From positions 1-8,153 of the forward strand of contig CBDUUP010000198.1 of assembly GCA_965370435.1 (NCBI GenBank): DNA of 8,153 nt, given 5' to 3'. Below the pieces are notes generated by a model, which had not been told where the DNA came from, made no database searches, and worked only from the letters and a program-made list of their open reading frames with translations. Shown piece after piece: positions 6,854 through 8,153 of this stretch (within the stretch, counting starts at the first letter, position 1; every line of letters begins with the position of its first letter). The translations under genes and the position numbers were made by a program. Origin of the DNA: CBDUUP01 sp965370435. GTDB lineage: Bacteria; Chloroflexota; Anaerolineae; Anaerolineales; UBA11579.

Positions 6854-8153
6854 CTATTTACCTTCAATCTCGGCCAGGGCCTGGGAGAAGATCTCGAAGG
6901 CGGTGTCGGCCTCGGATTCGGTGAGGATGAGGGGCGGGGAAAAGCGCATGTTGTTGGGGCCGCAGGGCAGCAGCATCAGCCCCCGCTTAAATGCCTCCAC
7001 CATGATCTCCTCGGTCTCGTCTTTGGCTTTCTCTTTGGTGGTTTTATCCTTGACGATCTCGACTCCGATCATCAAGCCCAACCCGCGCACGTCTCCCAAC
7101 ATACGACTTTCTTCAGATAGGTCGAGAAGGTTTTTCTTCAATCGTTCCCCTACGTGAACAGCGTTTTCCATCAAGCCTTCTTCCTCGATCACGTCCAGCG
7201 TGGCCAGGGCGGCGGCGCAGCTCACCGGATTGCCGCCGTAGGTGCTGCCATGCGCGCCGGGCGGCCAGGTCATCACTTCCTCTTTGGCGATCATGGCCGA
7301 GATGGGCATCCCCGAACCCAGAGCTTTGGCCGACAAAATGATGTCCGGTTCCACACCCCAGTGTTCGATAGCGAACATCTTGCCGGTGCGCCCGATTCCC
7401 GATTGGACCTCATCGTCCACCAGCAGGATGCCGTATTTGTCGCACAGGTCGCGGATCTTCGCCAGCCAGCCGTCCGGCGGCACGATGTAGCCGCCCTCGC
7501 CCTGCACCGGCTCGATAAATATGGCGGCCACCTCCTCCGGAGCGATGGTCCTTGCAAACAGGGTGTCTTCGATGAAATTCACGCATGCCAAGTCGCATTC
7601 GGGGTAAGTGAGGTTGTAGGAACATCGGTAGCAATAGGCATAAGGGACGTGATGGACGTCGGCCAGCAAGGGGCCAAAGCCTTTGTGATAGACCGGTTTA
7701 CTGGCGGTCAACGAAACCGCGCCCATCGTGCGGCCGTGGAAAGCGCCATAGAAAGCGATGATGTGGGAGCGTCCGGTGTGGTACCGAGAGAGCTTTATGG
7801 CCGCCTCGACCGCCTCCGCGCCGGAGTTGCCCAGGAAGACGCGCTTGGGTGAATCTCCGGGGGCCAGCTTCCCTAGACGTTCGGCCAATTCAATGTACTG
7901 CGGATCGTAGAAATCAGAAGCGCAGATGTGGATCAATTTTTCAGCCTGGTTCTGAATGGCCTTGACCACTTTCGGGTGGCAGTGACCGGTGGAACAAACC
8001 GCGATCCCGGCGGCGCAATCCAGATAGGTGTTGCCGTCCAGGTCTTCGACCATGCAGCCTTTGGCGCGCTTCACAGCCAGGGGATAGGCAAAGGGCAGCG
8101 AAGGCGTCACTACACCTTTGCTTCGTTCAACGATCTCACGGGCTTTCGGCCCT
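6854..8153 (-). CDS. Class III PLP-dependent aminotransferase (4-aminobutyrate/acetylornithine type), start outside window
   Basis: A second cytoplasmic transaminase of the 4-aminobutyrate/acetylornithine/ornithine group. Numbered from GTG 8110, it shows LDGNTYLDCAAGIAVCSTGHCHP, the PLP phosphate region NSGAEAVEAAIKLSRYHTGR, FHGRTMGAVSLT, EPVQGEGGYIVPP, LLVDDEVQSGIGRTG, Schiff-base lysine K262 in ILSAKALGSGMP, and STYGGNPVSCAAALATLDVI. Cysteines at 160, 163, 172 and 176 repeat the Cx2C-x8-Cx3C insertion of the other aminotransferase. The reading frame stays open from GTG 8110 to the window edge and encodes GPKAREIVERSKGV, the usual N-terminal lead-in of this family. The GTG is therefore an internal valine codon and the gene is 5'-incomplete here. 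The C-terminus is complete, with stop TAG at 6854-6856. It probably heads or precedes gctAB in an operon. Likely amino donors are 4-aminobutyrate, ornithine or another omega-amino acid. Confidence 0.92.
   Translation of the reverse strand, partial: GPKAREIVERSKGVVTPSLPFAYPLAVKRAKGCMVEDLDGNTYLDCAAGIAVCSTGHCHPKVVKAIQNQAEKLIHICASDFYDPQYIELAERLGKLAPGDSPKRVFLGNSGAEAVEAAIKLSRYHTGRSHIIAFYGAFHGRTMGAVSLTASKPVYHKGFGPLLADVHHVPYAYCYRCSYNLTYPECDLACVNFIEDTLFARTIAPEEVAAIFIEPVQGEGGYIVPPDGWLAKIRDLCDKYGILLVDDEVQSGIGRTGKMFAIEHWGVEPDIILSAKALGSGMPISAMIAKEEVMTWPPGAHGSTYGGNPVSCAAALATLDVIEEEGLMENAVHVGERLKKNLLDLSEESRMLGDVRGLGLMIGVEIVKDKTTKEKAKDETEEIMVEAFKRGLMLLPCGPNNMRFSPPLILTESEADTAFEIFSQALAEIEGK

Noticed and set aside
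7154..7852. Plus-strand open frame of 232 codons opposite the right aminotransferase
   Set aside because: Antisense shadow with histidine/arginine/glycine-rich low-information translation; the minus strand is clearly the real gene.

Overview
This is an 8.15 kb window from a bacterial genome of fairly high GC content. It carries seven protein-coding genes and short intergenic gaps. I see no RNA gene, CRISPR array, transposase or phage gene. The gene set (thermophile/archaeal-flavoured class III aminotransferases, a DUF1786 protein, a glutaconate-type CoA-transferase) and the intergenic repeats beginning TTCACCACAGAGAC suggest an environmental Chloroflexota-like bacterium, perhaps Anaerolineae. 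That placement is inference from gene style and memory, not a proven assignment.

Layout: two convergent blocks. The plus-strand block (1-4980) holds a class III aminotransferase, a CoA-acylating (methyl)malonate-semialdehyde dehydrogenase (mmsA type), a repeat plus a terminator-like hairpin, a TauE/SafE-family membrane exporter, and a DUF1786 protein with an ATPase-like (ASKHA) look. The blocks meet at 4981-5114, which is filled by a palindromic, MITE-like repeat. Reading leftwards from the right edge, the minus-strand block (8153-5115) holds a second class III aminotransferase cut by the window edge, a terminator-like hairpin fused to the next ribosome binding site, and then gctA-gctB, the two subunits of a family I CoA-transferase with its catalytic glutamate intact.

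How the genes may work together: an omega-aminotransferase followed by an MmsA-type dehydrogenase is the classic pair for turning a beta-amino acid (beta-alanine or 3-aminoisobutyrate) into a semialdehyde and then acetyl-CoA or propionyl-CoA. The convergent aminotransferase-gctAB unit looks like a parallel route: deamination of an omega- or alpha-amino acid, with CoA transfer onto a carboxylic acid. The locus therefore reads as an amino-acid or amine catabolism island feeding acyl-CoA metabolism. The TauE-family exporter raises a weaker alternative, aminosulfonate (taurine-like) use, but no sulfonate-cleaving enzyme is visible.

Points of interest: both aminotransferases, although divergent, carry the same four-cysteine insertion (Cx2C-x8-Cx3C); a hairpin plus T-tract runs straight into the gctA ribosome binding site; the same repeat occurs once complete and once as a half copy; and a DUF1786 protein of unknown function sits in this metabolic context. 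Three start sites need care: mmsA (GTG 1384), gctB (ATG 5879) and the right-hand aminotransferase, whose true start is outside the window.
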